From the NCBI RefSeq assembly GCF_000424465.1, contig NZ_AUJY01000008.1, positions 1 to 64,000 on the forward strand: DNA of 64,000 bases, written 5' to 3'. Source of the DNA: Butyrivibrio hungatei NK4A153. Lineage in GTDB: Bacteria; Bacillota; Clostridia; Lachnospirales; Lachnospiraceae. A program made the position numbers and the translations under genes. A model generated the notes under the pieces. It was given only the letters and a program-made list of their open reading frames with translations, did no database searches and was not told the origin of the DNA. Within the stretch, counting starts at the first letter, position 1; each line of letters opens with the position of its first letter. This document shows, one piece after another, positions 35,201 to 42,593 of the stretch.

Positions 35201-35640
35201 TATTTGGACAGAGAATCTGCTTGGTTTTACCCTGTCTCTTTTCAGCTTAGTGCATATTTGGACAGAGAATCTGCTTGGTTTTACTCTGTCTCTTTTCGGC
35301 TTATTGAATATTTGGACAGAGAATCTGCTTGGTTTTACCCTGTCTTTTTTCGGCTTATTGAATATTTGGACAGAGAATCTGCTTGGCTTTACCCTGTCTC
35401 TTTTCAGCTTATTGAATATTTGGACAGAGAATCTGCTTGGCTTTACCCTGTCGCTTTTCGGCTTAGTACATATTTGGACAGAGAATACGCTTGGTTTTAC
35501 CCTGTCGCTTTTCGGCTTATTGAATATTTGGACAGAGAATACGCTTGGTTTTACCCTGTCGCTTTTCGGCTTAGTACATATTTGGACAGAGAATCTGCTT
35601 GGTTTACCCCTGTCTCTTTTTCACTTATTAAGTATTTAGA
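35201..35640 (-). repeat. Tandem hairpin array C (8 units and a remnant, period 54)
   Basis: Units start every 54 nt at 35201, 35255, 35309, 35363, 35417, 35471, 35525 and 35579, with a decayed ninth at 35633. GACAG and CTGTC are separated by 20 nt in each (35207-35211 and 35232-35236 in unit 1). The purine-rich spacer is on the minus strand, the direction of the flanking genes. The period is a multiple of three, so two plus-strand frames stay open (for 158 and 180 codons) without being genes. Linkers vary among three versions. Confidence 0.92.
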
Positions 35641-35747
35641 CAGGGCTCTTCACAGATATAACAATGACTTTATAAACTACTATGAATGCTTTGCAAGATT
35701 TTTTTAGTATAATTGGGGGAAATTTGGAAAGCAGTTGTATTCGGCGT

Positions 35748-35791
35748 GAAAAAGCACCGCCCACGCAGTGCTACAAAGCTGCAGGCGGTGC
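35748..35791 (-). terminator. Terminator of the PHP phosphatase gene
   Basis: Read on the minus strand, GCACCGCC (35791-35784) pairs with GGCGGTGC (35761-35754) over a 22 nt loop and is followed by T5. The gap 35641-35747 holds nothing else recognised. Confidence 0.85.
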
Positions 35792-35802
35792 AAGAAGTTC
35801 TT

Positions 35803-36621
35803 TTATAATTTATGGAATGTAGGTTTAAGCCTTTCGAAAGTACAGTATTCGTCGAAGCCGCATTTTTTTGCAATGATACTTGCCTTCTCAAATGCGCCGG
35901 CAACGCCTTCGGGATTATGAGCATCGGAGCCGAAAGTGATTATCTTTCCGCCAAGTTCCTTGAACCTTTTTAAGACATCGGGACTTGGATTCGTGGGGCC
36001 GCCCGATCTGAAAAGACGGCTGGTGTTAAAGTCGAGGCCTTTGTCGTTCTTTATAAGATGAATCAAAATGGCGTCGATGATATCTGAATAAGCTTCATAT
36101 GAATATGGATTGTTGCCTTCGGGAGCGTAGCGGGCGAGATAGTCGAGGTGCCCGAGGACGCAGTAGTCATCAAAGAGTTTTAAGTTTTCAAGCGTAAGTT
36201 CAAAGTAGTGCCTGAAAACTTCTTTTACATCAAGGCCTTCCCAGAATTCAGGGTAGTAGGGATCTTGCCCGTCAATAAGATGCATGGATGCGATGACGAA
36301 GTCAAAAGATTCCGAGCGGACATAGGCTGTGTTTTCTTTGGCTATATGATCCTGCATGCCTACTTCAACACCGAATTTTATAGAAATCTTGTCTTTGTAC
36401 ATCTCCTTATACTTATATAGCTCTTTTTTGTAAGGAGGAGTGTCCAATAAAAAATAATCTTTCGGGGTGTCTTCGGTTATCGGATAGTCCATGTCCATGT
36501 GGTCGGTAAAACAGATTTCTTCAAGGCCTTTGTTTATGGCACTTTTGATCATGTCTTCCATGGGTGCTTCGCTGTCGCCCGAATTGTGAGTGTGTAAATG
36601 GTAGTCTGCCGGTAAGATCAT
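35803..36621 (-). CDS. PHP-domain histidinol-phosphatase family protein
   Basis: 272 residues. PHP motifs in order: DYHLHTHNS (metal His pair, 6-14), FTDHMDM (near 39), GVEVGMQDH (near 83), FVIASMHLIDG (near 108), CVLGHLDYLARY (near 155) and ITFGSDAHNPEGV (near 232). This is the HisK/HisJ form of histidinol phosphatase; in histidine synthesis it would release phosphate from histidinol phosphate. No other his gene is near, so another phosphoester substrate is possible. Single gene with its own terminator. Confidence 0.85.
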   Translation of the reverse strand: MILPADYHLHTHNSGDSEAPMEDMIKSAINKGLEEICFTDHMDMDYPITEDTPKDYFLLDTPPYKKELYKYKEMYKDKISIKFGVEVGMQDHIAKENTAYVRSESFDFVIASMHLIDGQDPYYPEFWEGLDVKEVFRHYFELTLENLKLFDDYCVLGHLDYLARYAPEGNNPYSYEAYSDIIDAILIHLIKNDKGLDFNTSRLFRSGGPTNPSPDVLKRFKELGGKIITFGSDAHNPEGVAGAFEKASIIAKKCGFDEYCTFERLKPTFHKL

Positions 36622-36687
36622 ATGGGGTTCTCCGTGATTTATTAAATGATGAATGTATGCATTTTGGTTATTGAAACAACAATATTA

Positions 36688-36857
36688 TGATATACGAATT
36701 GCTCCATGACTGACGTCATTCTCGCAATTCTACAATCATTCGGAAACCGCGGATTTGCAAAGCAAATCGCTAATTCCTCATGATTGTTAGGGTCAAAAGG
36801 TCAAAAAGCTTAACATGCAAGCATGTACGCATTTTTGACTTTTTGACACCTATATCA
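36688..36857 (-). repeat. TGATATA structured element, copy 3 (minus strand)
   Basis: 170 nt with TGATATA/TATATCA ends. On the minus strand ACAATCAT pairs with ATGATTGT around a GATTTGC-TTT-GCAAATC hairpin. The third stem GAATTGC/GCAATTC encloses ATGAC/GTCAT. It lies in the divergent gap between the PHP gene and gap, in the orientation of the PHP gene. The rest of the gap (36622-36687 and 36858-36980) is AT-rich and should hold the gap promoter, but I could not fix the boxes. Confidence 0.8.
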
Positions 36858-36980
36858 TAATATTCTTACTTGATTTATGCTACATTTTTTATTAGAATTA
36901 GAGTTGCTGATAAAAAATTATCAATAAGTGTGATATTAAGCAGCAATTAAATATTATATTCATTTTAGGAGGAACTTAAA

Positions 36981-38006
36981 ATGGCAGTTAAAGTAGCAAT
37001 CAATGGTTTTGGTCGTATCGGACGTCTTGCTTTCAGACAGATGTTTGAGCATGAAGGAACAGAGATCGTAGCAATCAACGATCTTACAGATCCTAAGATG
37101 CTTGCTCATCTTCTTAAGTATGATTCATCACAGGGCAAGTACAAGTATGCTGATAAGGTTTCTTACAGCGAGAATTCAATCACAGTTAATGGCAAGGAAA
37201 TCACAATCTACAAAGAGGCAGATGCTAAGAACCTTCCTTGGGGCAAGATTGGTGTAGACGTTGTTCTTGAGTGTACAGGTTTCTACACATCAAAGGCTAA
37301 GGCACAGGCTCATATCGATGCCGGTGCTAAGAAGGTAGTTATTTCTGCTCCTGCAGGAAATGATCTTCCTACTATCGTATACAATGTTAACCACGAGACA
37401 CTTACAGCAGATGACAACATCATCTCAGCTGCATCATGTACAACAAACTGCCTTGCACCTATGGCTAAGGCTCTTAACGATTTCGCACCTATCCAGTCTG
37501 GTATCATGGCAACAATCCATGCTTACACAGGTGATCAGATGATCCTTGACGGACCTCAGAGAAAGGGTGACCTTAGAAGAGCACGTGCAGGCGCTGTTAA
37601 CATCGTTCCTAACTCAACAGGTGCTGCAAAGGCTATCGGCCTTGTTATCCCTGAACTTAACGGAAAGCTCATCGGAGCTGCTCAGAGAGTTCCTGTTCCT
37701 ACAGGTTCAACAACTCTTCTTTTCGCAGTTGTTAAGTCAAGCACAGAGGTAACTAAGGAAGCTATCAACGAGGCTATGAAGAAGGCTTCTGATCCTGAGA
37801 CATTCGGATACAACGAGGATGAAATCGTTTCATCTGATATCGTTGGAATGACATATGGTTCACTCTTCGATGCAACACAGACAATGGTTAACAAGATCGG
37901 TGATGATCTCTATGAAGTTCAGGTTGTTTCATGGTATGACAACGAGAACTCATACACATCACAGATGGTTCGTACAATCAAGTACTTCGAGAAGTTCGTT
38001 AAGTAA
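36981..38006 (+). CDS. gap: Glyceraldehyde-3-phosphate dehydrogenase
   Basis: Oxidises G3P to 1,3-bisphosphoglycerate with NAD. 341 residues. Rossmann start [15 protein letters not shown], Asp34 in INDLTD (NAD preference), Cys153 in [19 protein letters not shown] with the catalytic His, and the C-terminal [18 protein letters not shown] precedes the ATG. Codon use is strongly biased (GTT/GCT/ACA, almost no rare codons), as expected for a very highly expressed gene. It starts the gap-pgk-tpiA cluster. Confidence 0.98.
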   Translation: MAVKVAINGFGRIGRLAFRQMFEHEGTEIVAINDLTDPKMLAHLLKYDSSQGKYKYADKVSYSENSITVNGKEITIYKEADAKNLPWGKIGVDVVLECTGFYTSKAKAQAHIDAGAKKVVISAPAGNDLPTIVYNVNHETLTADDNIISAASCTTNCLAPMAKALNDFAPIQSGIMATIHAYTGDQMILDGPQRKGDLRRARAGAVNIVPNSTGAAKAIGLVIPELNGKLIGAAQRVPVPTGSTTLLFAVVKSSTEVTKEAINEAMKKASDPETFGYNEDEIVSSDIVGMTYGSLFDATQTMVNKIGDDLYEVQVVSWYDNENSYTSQMVRTIKYFEKFVK

Positions 38007-38327
38007 TCACTTGACGAGGTTTTGTCGAGTCTAGTGTACTACTTAGTTCGATCGAGCACCTTCGGTGCGAGAGTCGAACCTCCTTGTGAAAACTCGCAGG
38101 GAGCAAGTAGAACCTAATAGAAACCATTAAGAGGGTCCGGTCCGTTTGGACCAGGCCCTCTATTTTATTGAATAGGAAATTTCTTTGAAATTCCCTATTC
38201 AATAAAAACGCTCCGCTATGGATGCGCAACTCGCGGAAATGAAATTATTGCTTACGCAATCCGCTCGTGCGCGAAAGAGTCGCAAGCGACTCTTTATCAT
38301 CAATTTTTATTACAAAGGAGAACAAAA
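38007..38327 (+). other. gap-pgk intercistronic region with three hairpins
   Basis: 321 nt without a gene. It contains the GA-loop hairpin (38046-38079), a GC-rich terminator-like hairpin GAGGG..GGTCC/GGACC..CCCTC (38131-38160) followed by TATTTTA, a long hairpin with 17 pairs (38166-38204) and AAAGAGTCG/CGACTCTTT (38274-38295). Together they look like partial terminators and mRNA-processing or stabilising stems that would set different gap and pgk levels. The pgk site AAAGGAG is at about 38315-38321. Confidence 0.7.
38046..38079 (+). repeat. GA-loop hairpin after gap
   Basis: Outer stem GTTCGA/TCGAAC, internal loop TCGA opposite GAGAG, inner stem GCACC/GGTGC. Compared with the pgk copy (GTTCTG/CAGAAC), both strands of the outer stem differ and still pair. 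Confidence 0.8.
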
Positions 38328-39563
38328 ATGAGTCTTAATAAGAAATCAGTAGACGATATTAACGTAAAGGGCAGACGCGTACTCGTTCGTTGTGACTTCA
38401 ACGTTCCTCTTAAGAACGGTGAGATCACAGACGAGACAAGAGTAGTAGCAGCTCTTCCTACAATCAACAAGCTTATAAAGGATGGCGGCAAGGTTATTCT
38501 TTGCTCACACCTTGGAAAAGTAAAGAACGGCCCCAACGAGGGTGAGTCACTTGCACCTGTTGCAAAGAGACTTTCAGAGAAGCTCGGCAAAGAGGTTAAG
38601 TTCATTTCTGATTACAACGTAACTGGCGCTGATGCAACAGCAGCAGTAGAAGCTATGAACGAGGGAGACGTTATCCTTCTTCAGAATACTCGTTTCAGAG
38701 GCAAGGAAGAGACAAAGCCCGAAGAAGCAGGAGATGCTTTTGCAAAAGAGCTCGCAGAGCTTGCTGATGACTATGTATGCGATGCTTTCGGATCAGCTCA
38801 CAGAGCACACGCTTCTGTAGCAGGCGTTACAAAGTTCATCACAGAGAAGGGCGGAAACAACGCAGTTGGATACCTCATGCAGAAGGAAATCGATTTCCTT
38901 GGAAATGCAGTTGAGAACCCTGTAAGACCTTTCGTAGCTATCCTTGGTGGTGCTAAGGTTGCTGATAAGCTCAACGTTATCAATAACCTCATCGAGAAGT
39001 GCGATACACTTATCATCGGTGGTGGTATGGCATTCACATTCCTCAAGGCTCAGGGCTATGAGGTTGGTAAGTCTCTTGTAGACGATACAAAGCTTGATTA
39101 TTGTAAGGAAATGCTTGAGAAGGCTAAGGCTAACGGCAAGCAGCTTCTTCTTCCCATCGATACTGTAGTTTCAGCAGGATTCCCTGATCCTATCGATAAC
39201 CCCAGCATCGAGACAGAAATCGTTCCTTCAAATCAGATTCCTGCTGATAAGGAAGGTCTTGATATCGGTCTTAAGACACGTGACCTCTTCGCTGATGCTG
39301 TTAAGTCAGCTAAGACAGTTGTTTGGAACGGACCTATGGGTGTATTCGAGAACCCTGTTCTTGCTGAAGGAACAAAGGCAGTAGCTAAGGCTCTTGCAGA
39401 GACAACAGCTACAACAATCATCGGTGGTGGTGATAGTGCAGCAGCTGTTAACCAGCTTGGATTTGCTGACAAGATGAGCCACATCTCAACAGGTGGTGGA
39501 GCTTCTCTTGAGTTCCTTGAGGGTAAGGCGCTTCCCGGTGTAGTAGCAGCTGATGATAAGTGA
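38328..39563 (+). CDS. pgk: Phosphoglycerate kinase
   Basis: Makes ATP from 1,3-bisphosphoglycerate. 411 residues, two-domain. [12 protein letters not shown] (substrate Arg/Asp), [31 protein letters not shown] (hinge), WNGPMGVFE and the nucleotide loop [13 protein letters not shown], ending [13 protein letters not shown]. Highly biased codon use. Second gene of the glycolytic cluster; the 321 nt spacer before it is full of hairpins. Confidence 0.98.
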   Translation: MSLNKKSVDDINVKGRRVLVRCDFNVPLKNGEITDETRVVAALPTINKLIKDGGKVILCSHLGKVKNGPNEGESLAPVAKRLSEKLGKEVKFISDYNVTGADATAAVEAMNEGDVILLQNTRFRGKEETKPEEAGDAFAKELAELADDYVCDAFGSAHRAHASVAGVTKFITEKGGNNAVGYLMQKEIDFLGNAVENPVRPFVAILGGAKVADKLNVINNLIEKCDTLIIGGGMAFTFLKAQGYEVGKSLVDDTKLDYCKEMLEKAKANGKQLLLPIDTVVSAGFPDPIDNPSIETEIVPSNQIPADKEGLDIGLKTRDLFADAVKSAKTVVWNGPMGVFENPVLAEGTKAVAKALAETTATTIIGGGDSAAAVNQLGFADKMSHISTGGGASLEFLEGKALPGVVAADDK

Positions 39564-39603
39564 GACTCCGACGAGGTTTTTTCGAGTCGGTAGTTCGAAC
39601 TTA

Positions 39604-39638
39604 GTTCTGGCGAGCACCGATAGGTGCGAGAGCAGAAC
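39604..39638 (+). repeat. GA-loop hairpin after pgk
   Basis: Outer stem GTTCTG/CAGAAC, loop GCGA opposite GAGAG, inner stem GCACC/GGTGC. Preceded, as after gap, by a GACGAGGTTTT..TCGAGTC stretch that forms its own small stem, and followed by CTTCCTTGTGAAAA. Confidence 0.8.
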
Positions 39639-39690
39639 TTCCTTGTGAAAATCAAGAAGTAAATATTACAAAAATATAGAGGTGGAAAAC

Positions 39691-40437
39691 ATGGCACGTA
39701 GAAGAATAATCGCCGGAAACTGGAAGATGAACAAGACTCCCAGCGAGGCTGTAGCTCTTTGCGAAGAGCTCAAGGATCTTGTAAAGAATGATGCTGTAGA
39801 CGTAGTTTATTGCGTACCTGCAATCGATATCGTACCCGTAGTTAACGCTGTTAAGGGCACAAACGTACACGTAGGTGCAGAGAACTTCTACATTGTAGAC
39901 AGCGGAGCATTCACAGGAGAAATTTCAGCTCCTATGCTCAAGGATGCCGGTGTAGAGTACATCATCATCGGACATTCAGAGAGAAGAGATATCTTCGGAG
40001 AGAACGATATCCTTATCAACCAGAAAGTAAAGAAAGCATTTGCTTCAGGTCTTACACCTATCCTTTGCTGCGGTGAGTCTCTTGCACTTCGTAAGGCTGA
40101 TACTTACAAAGAGTGGATCGAGAGACAGATCACATGGGATCTTGATGGCGTAACAGCTGATCAGGTTAAGAAGCTTGTTATCGCTTACGAGCCTATCTGG
40201 GCAATCGGAACAGGCGAGACAGCTACAGCAGATCAGGCTGAGGAAGTATGTAAGCTTATCCGTGAGCTTATTGCTAAGCTTTACGATCAGGCTACAGCTG
40301 ATGAGGTTCGCATCCAGTACGGCGGATCTATGAATGCAGGAAATGCTGCAGAGCTTCTTTCAAAGCCCAACATTGACGGCGGACTTATCGGCGGAGCAAG
40401 CCTTAAGGCTGACTTCGGAAAGATTGTTAATGCATAA
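39691..40437 (+). CDS. tpiA: Triosephosphate isomerase
   Basis: Interconverts DHAP and G3P. 248 residues from ATG 39691 (GAGGTGG upstream; the in-frame GTG at 39682 lies inside that site). AGNWKMNK holds the catalytic Lys12, IIGHSERR the His, and [11 protein letters not shown] the catalytic Glu; GGSMNAGN and GLIGGASL are the phosphate loops. Highly biased codons like gap and pgk. Ends the cluster. Confidence 0.98.
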   Translation: MARRRIIAGNWKMNKTPSEAVALCEELKDLVKNDAVDVVYCVPAIDIVPVVNAVKGTNVHVGAENFYIVDSGAFTGEISAPMLKDAGVEYIIIGHSERRDIFGENDILINQKVKKAFASGLTPILCCGESLALRKADTYKEWIERQITWDLDGVTADQVKKLVIAYEPIWAIGTGETATADQAEEVCKLIRELIAKLYDQATADEVRIQYGGSMNAGNAAELLSKPNIDGGLIGGASLKADFGKIVNA

Positions 40438-40448
40438 TGTACTACTTT

Positions 40449-40482
40449 GTTCCGGCGAGCACCTTTGGTGCGAGAGCAGAAC
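40449..40482 (+). repeat. GA-loop hairpin after tpiA
   Basis: Outer stem GTTCCG/CAGAAC (one C-A mismatch), loop GCGA opposite GAGAG, inner stem GCACC/GGTGC. It starts 12 nt behind the tpiA stop and lies before the terminator at 40527. Confidence 0.8.
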
Positions 40483-40526
40483 ATCCAATTTTACGGAATA
40501 AACTGCCATTATTGTAAAATTTATAG

Positions 40527-40565
40527 GCGACGCAAAAGATGATTTCATCTTTTGCGTCGCTTTTT
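40527..40565 (+). terminator. Terminator of the gap-pgk-tpiA cluster
   Basis: GCGACGCAAAAGATG pairs with CATCTTTTGCGTCGC (40527-40560) over a four-base loop, followed by five T. Very strong. Confidence 0.95.
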
Positions 40566-40591
40566 ACTTTAAAGAAATTTCTTCAAATTTC

Positions 40592-40935
40592 AGGAAAATT
40601 GACTAAGAGATAGGGAAAGCAATGCTTTAGTCAACGCGTCAAGAAAAATTGCCTTGGATTGAGCAGAAGATTACAGGGAAAAGTGACTAAGGGAGAAGAA
40701 ACATAATAATTTAGTCAACGCGTCAAGAAAAATTGCCTTAGATTCAGCGGAAGATTACAGGGAAAAGTGCCTAAGAGAGGGTAAAAGCAAAGATTTAGTC
40801 AACGTAGCAAGAAAACCCGCCTTGGATTAAACGTAAGATTACAGGAAAAAGTGCCTAAGAGAGGGTAAAATTAAAGATTTAGTCAATGTAGCAAGAAAAT
40901 CCATCTTAGATTGAGCAGAAGATTACAGCGAATAT
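40592..40935 (+). repeat. Tandem hairpin array D (4 units, period 84)
   Basis: Unit positions at 40601, 40685, 40769 and 40853 are exactly 84 nt apart. Unit 1 carries TTGACTAA (40599-40606) and TTAGTCAA (40627-40634) separated by 20 nt; unit 2 keeps 7 pairs. Units 3 and 4 have one mismatch (GTGCCTAA) but the same 20 nt spacing. Spacers are purine-rich (for example GGGAGAAGAAAC). The rest of the unit (AAGAAAA..GCCTTRGATT..AAGATTACA) is also conserved. Between this array and 41040 no gene is seen. Confidence 0.9.
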
Positions 40936-41039
40936 TGATCAAAAGTCGGCGAGACATCACACTAAGCGATAACCTCAGCTGATTGGCACTGATAAGTTTT
41001 CTCAAATTCTCACGAAAGACATACTATGATAAGATTTGA

Positions 41040-41101
41040 GCATCACAGAAATGCGATGCTGACCGGAAAGCCGGAGGTGTTATGATATACCTCCGGTTTT
41101 T
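41040..41101 (+). promoter_or_regulatory. Riboswitch-like attenuator before the nitrogenase-like genes
   Basis: A hairpin GCATC/GATGC (41040-41044 with 41055-41059) is followed by CCGG-AAAG-CCGG (41063-41074). The second CCGG is the start of CCGGAGGT (41071-41078), which pairs with ACCTCCGG (41089-41096) and is followed by five T. So the same bases can form either an upstream stem or a terminator, the layout of a conditional attenuator. I could not match it to a known riboswitch class. The gene starts 38 nt later. Confidence 0.6.
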
Positions 41102-41138
41102 CTATAAAATGTCGGCATCTTTCGGGAGAGGTGAAGAA

Positions 41139-42593
41139 ATGCCAAACATACAGTATTCGGGAGTCAGGGAGAGCATCCCGGGAAGAATAAACGATCTTGG
41201 TACAACCGGAAAAGAAGTTGCGGAAAACTACAAAAAGGGATGTCTTAAAAGGGCAGACAGGAGCTTTGCACAGGGACTGCAGTGTCAGCAGATAAACAGT
41301 ATGGCGGCGCTTATGTCTTTGGAGGATTCTGTCTTTATCTCACATTCTCCGCAGGGGTGTGTCGGATGTGCGATCATGGCGGTAGATATGTACCGTGTCG
41401 GACAGATTCACAGAGGAATCAAGGTTGTCAAAAATCCCAGACTTATTGTTACAAATATAGATCAGAAGAGTGTAGTATTTGGCGGTGAGCAGAAGCTTAG
41501 AGAGGCTGTTCAGAAAGCAGTCGAGAGATACAATCCGAAGCTTGCGTTTATATATGCTTCCTGCGCATCAGGTATCATTGGAGACGATATTGACGCGATA
41601 GCACAGGATCTTCAGACTGATTATCCTGACACTATAATGGTTCCGATACACTGCGAAGGCTTCAAATCTAAAGTTTGTGCGTCCGGGTTTGATGCGGCAT
41701 TTATTTCGATCAATAAATATATTTTGAAAAAAGAGAAAGTTGAAAAAGAAAAAGGACTCATAAATCTTTTTGCTCCTACGACAGTCAGTTTCGCCGATCA
41801 GAAAGAAATGGAGCGAATGATAAATCTTTTGGGTGCAAAGGTCAACTATATTCCTTTTTACAGCTCTCTTGAAAAGATAAAAAGAATCCCTGCAGCGGAG
41901 GCTTCGACATCTATCTGTAAAGTATTTGCGGATGAGTTTATGAAGACTCTCTGGGAAGACTACGAGATACCTTATTCACACACCGTAATGCCTATCGGAA
42001 TAAGAAATACCGATAAGTGGTACAGAGGCATCGCTAAGGTTATCGGCAAGGAAGAGGAAGTTGAGCGGATCATCGCTTCCGAACATAAGAGAATTGAACC
42101 GCTTGTGGCGGAACTTAGGGAAAGACTTAAGGGAAAAAGAGTATTCATATGCGGAGGAACAGGAAGGTCTTTTGCGGCAGCAGCTCTTATAGATGATTTT
42201 GGCATGGAACTTGTTGGACTTGAAACACCGACCTATGACGCCGATGCGCAGGTTGACATAGAGTACCTTAACGACATTCACAAGAATTTTGTGGTTGATA
42301 TTGCCAACATGCAGCCTTTTGAGCAGGTTAATCTTTTGAACAAACTTAAACCCGATGCATTTATAGGAGTTCCCGAATGGGCGGCAAAGCTTGGAATTCC
42401 GACTACACACGTTCTTGACGGAAAAAGACCTACGATGGGATATGATGGACTTCTTTTTCTTGGAAACAAGATTGCGGATCAGCTTGAAAATCCGGGATTT
42501 AACAGGAAACTTGCAAAGCATGTAAAACTCCCTTACAAGGATTCATGGTACAAAGAAAATGCGTTCAAATATATTTTAGGGGGAGAAGATTAA
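41139..42593 (+). CDS. Nitrogenase component 1-like protein, alpha-type (NifD/NflD-like)
   Basis: 484 residues from ATG 41139 (GGGAGAGGTG upstream; an earlier in-frame start at 41082 lies in the terminator hairpin). It has the nitrogenase component 1 fold: Cys49 in GLQCQQ, Cys74/Cys77 in QGCVGC and Cys142 in YASCASGIIGDD lie where P-cluster or 4Fe-4S ligands sit. GKRVFICGGTGRSFAAAAL starts the second domain. The FeMo-cofactor Cys and His of NifD are not evident. It is thus a nitrogenase-like reductase (as CfbD, MarD, BchN), substrate unknown. Its stop overlaps the next start (TAATG). No NifH-type reductase lies in the window. Confidence 0.82.
   Translation: MPNIQYSGVRESIPGRINDLGTTGKEVAENYKKGCLKRADRSFAQGLQCQQINSMAALMSLEDSVFISHSPQGCVGCAIMAVDMYRVGQIHRGIKVVKNPRLIVTNIDQKSVVFGGEQKLREAVQKAVERYNPKLAFIYASCASGIIGDDIDAIAQDLQTDYPDTIMVPIHCEGFKSKVCASGFDAAFISINKYILKKEKVEKEKGLINLFAPTTVSFADQKEMERMINLLGAKVNYIPFYSSLEKIKRIPAAEASTSICKVFADEFMKTLWEDYEIPYSHTVMPIGIRNTDKWYRGIAKVIGKEEEVERIIASEHKRIEPLVAELRERLKGKRVFICGGTGRSFAAAALIDDFGMELVGLETPTYDADAQVDIEYLNDIHKNFVVDIANMQPFEQVNLLNKLKPDAFIGVPEWAAKLGIPTTHVLDGKRPTMGYDGLLFLGNKIADQLENPGFNRKLAKHVKLPYKDSWYKENAFKYILGGED

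Noticed and set aside
35163-35707. Two overlapping plus-strand frames of 158 and 180 codons with repeated IWTENLLGFTL and YLDRESAWFYPV units
   Set aside because: They are the 54 nt array read in two frames. Both are open only because the period is divisible by three; neither has a ribosome binding site, and the differences between units do not favour synonymous positions.
348-40935. CRISPR arrays at the four tandem-repeat sites (palindromic ends and repeat units near 36 nt)
   Set aside because: The segments between the palindromic parts are themselves conserved from unit to unit, there are no unique spacers and no cas genes in the window.
41082-41138. Upstream start for the alpha-type nitrogenase-like protein
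   Set aside because: It would place the start codon inside the terminator hairpin; ATG 41139 has a good ribosome binding site.
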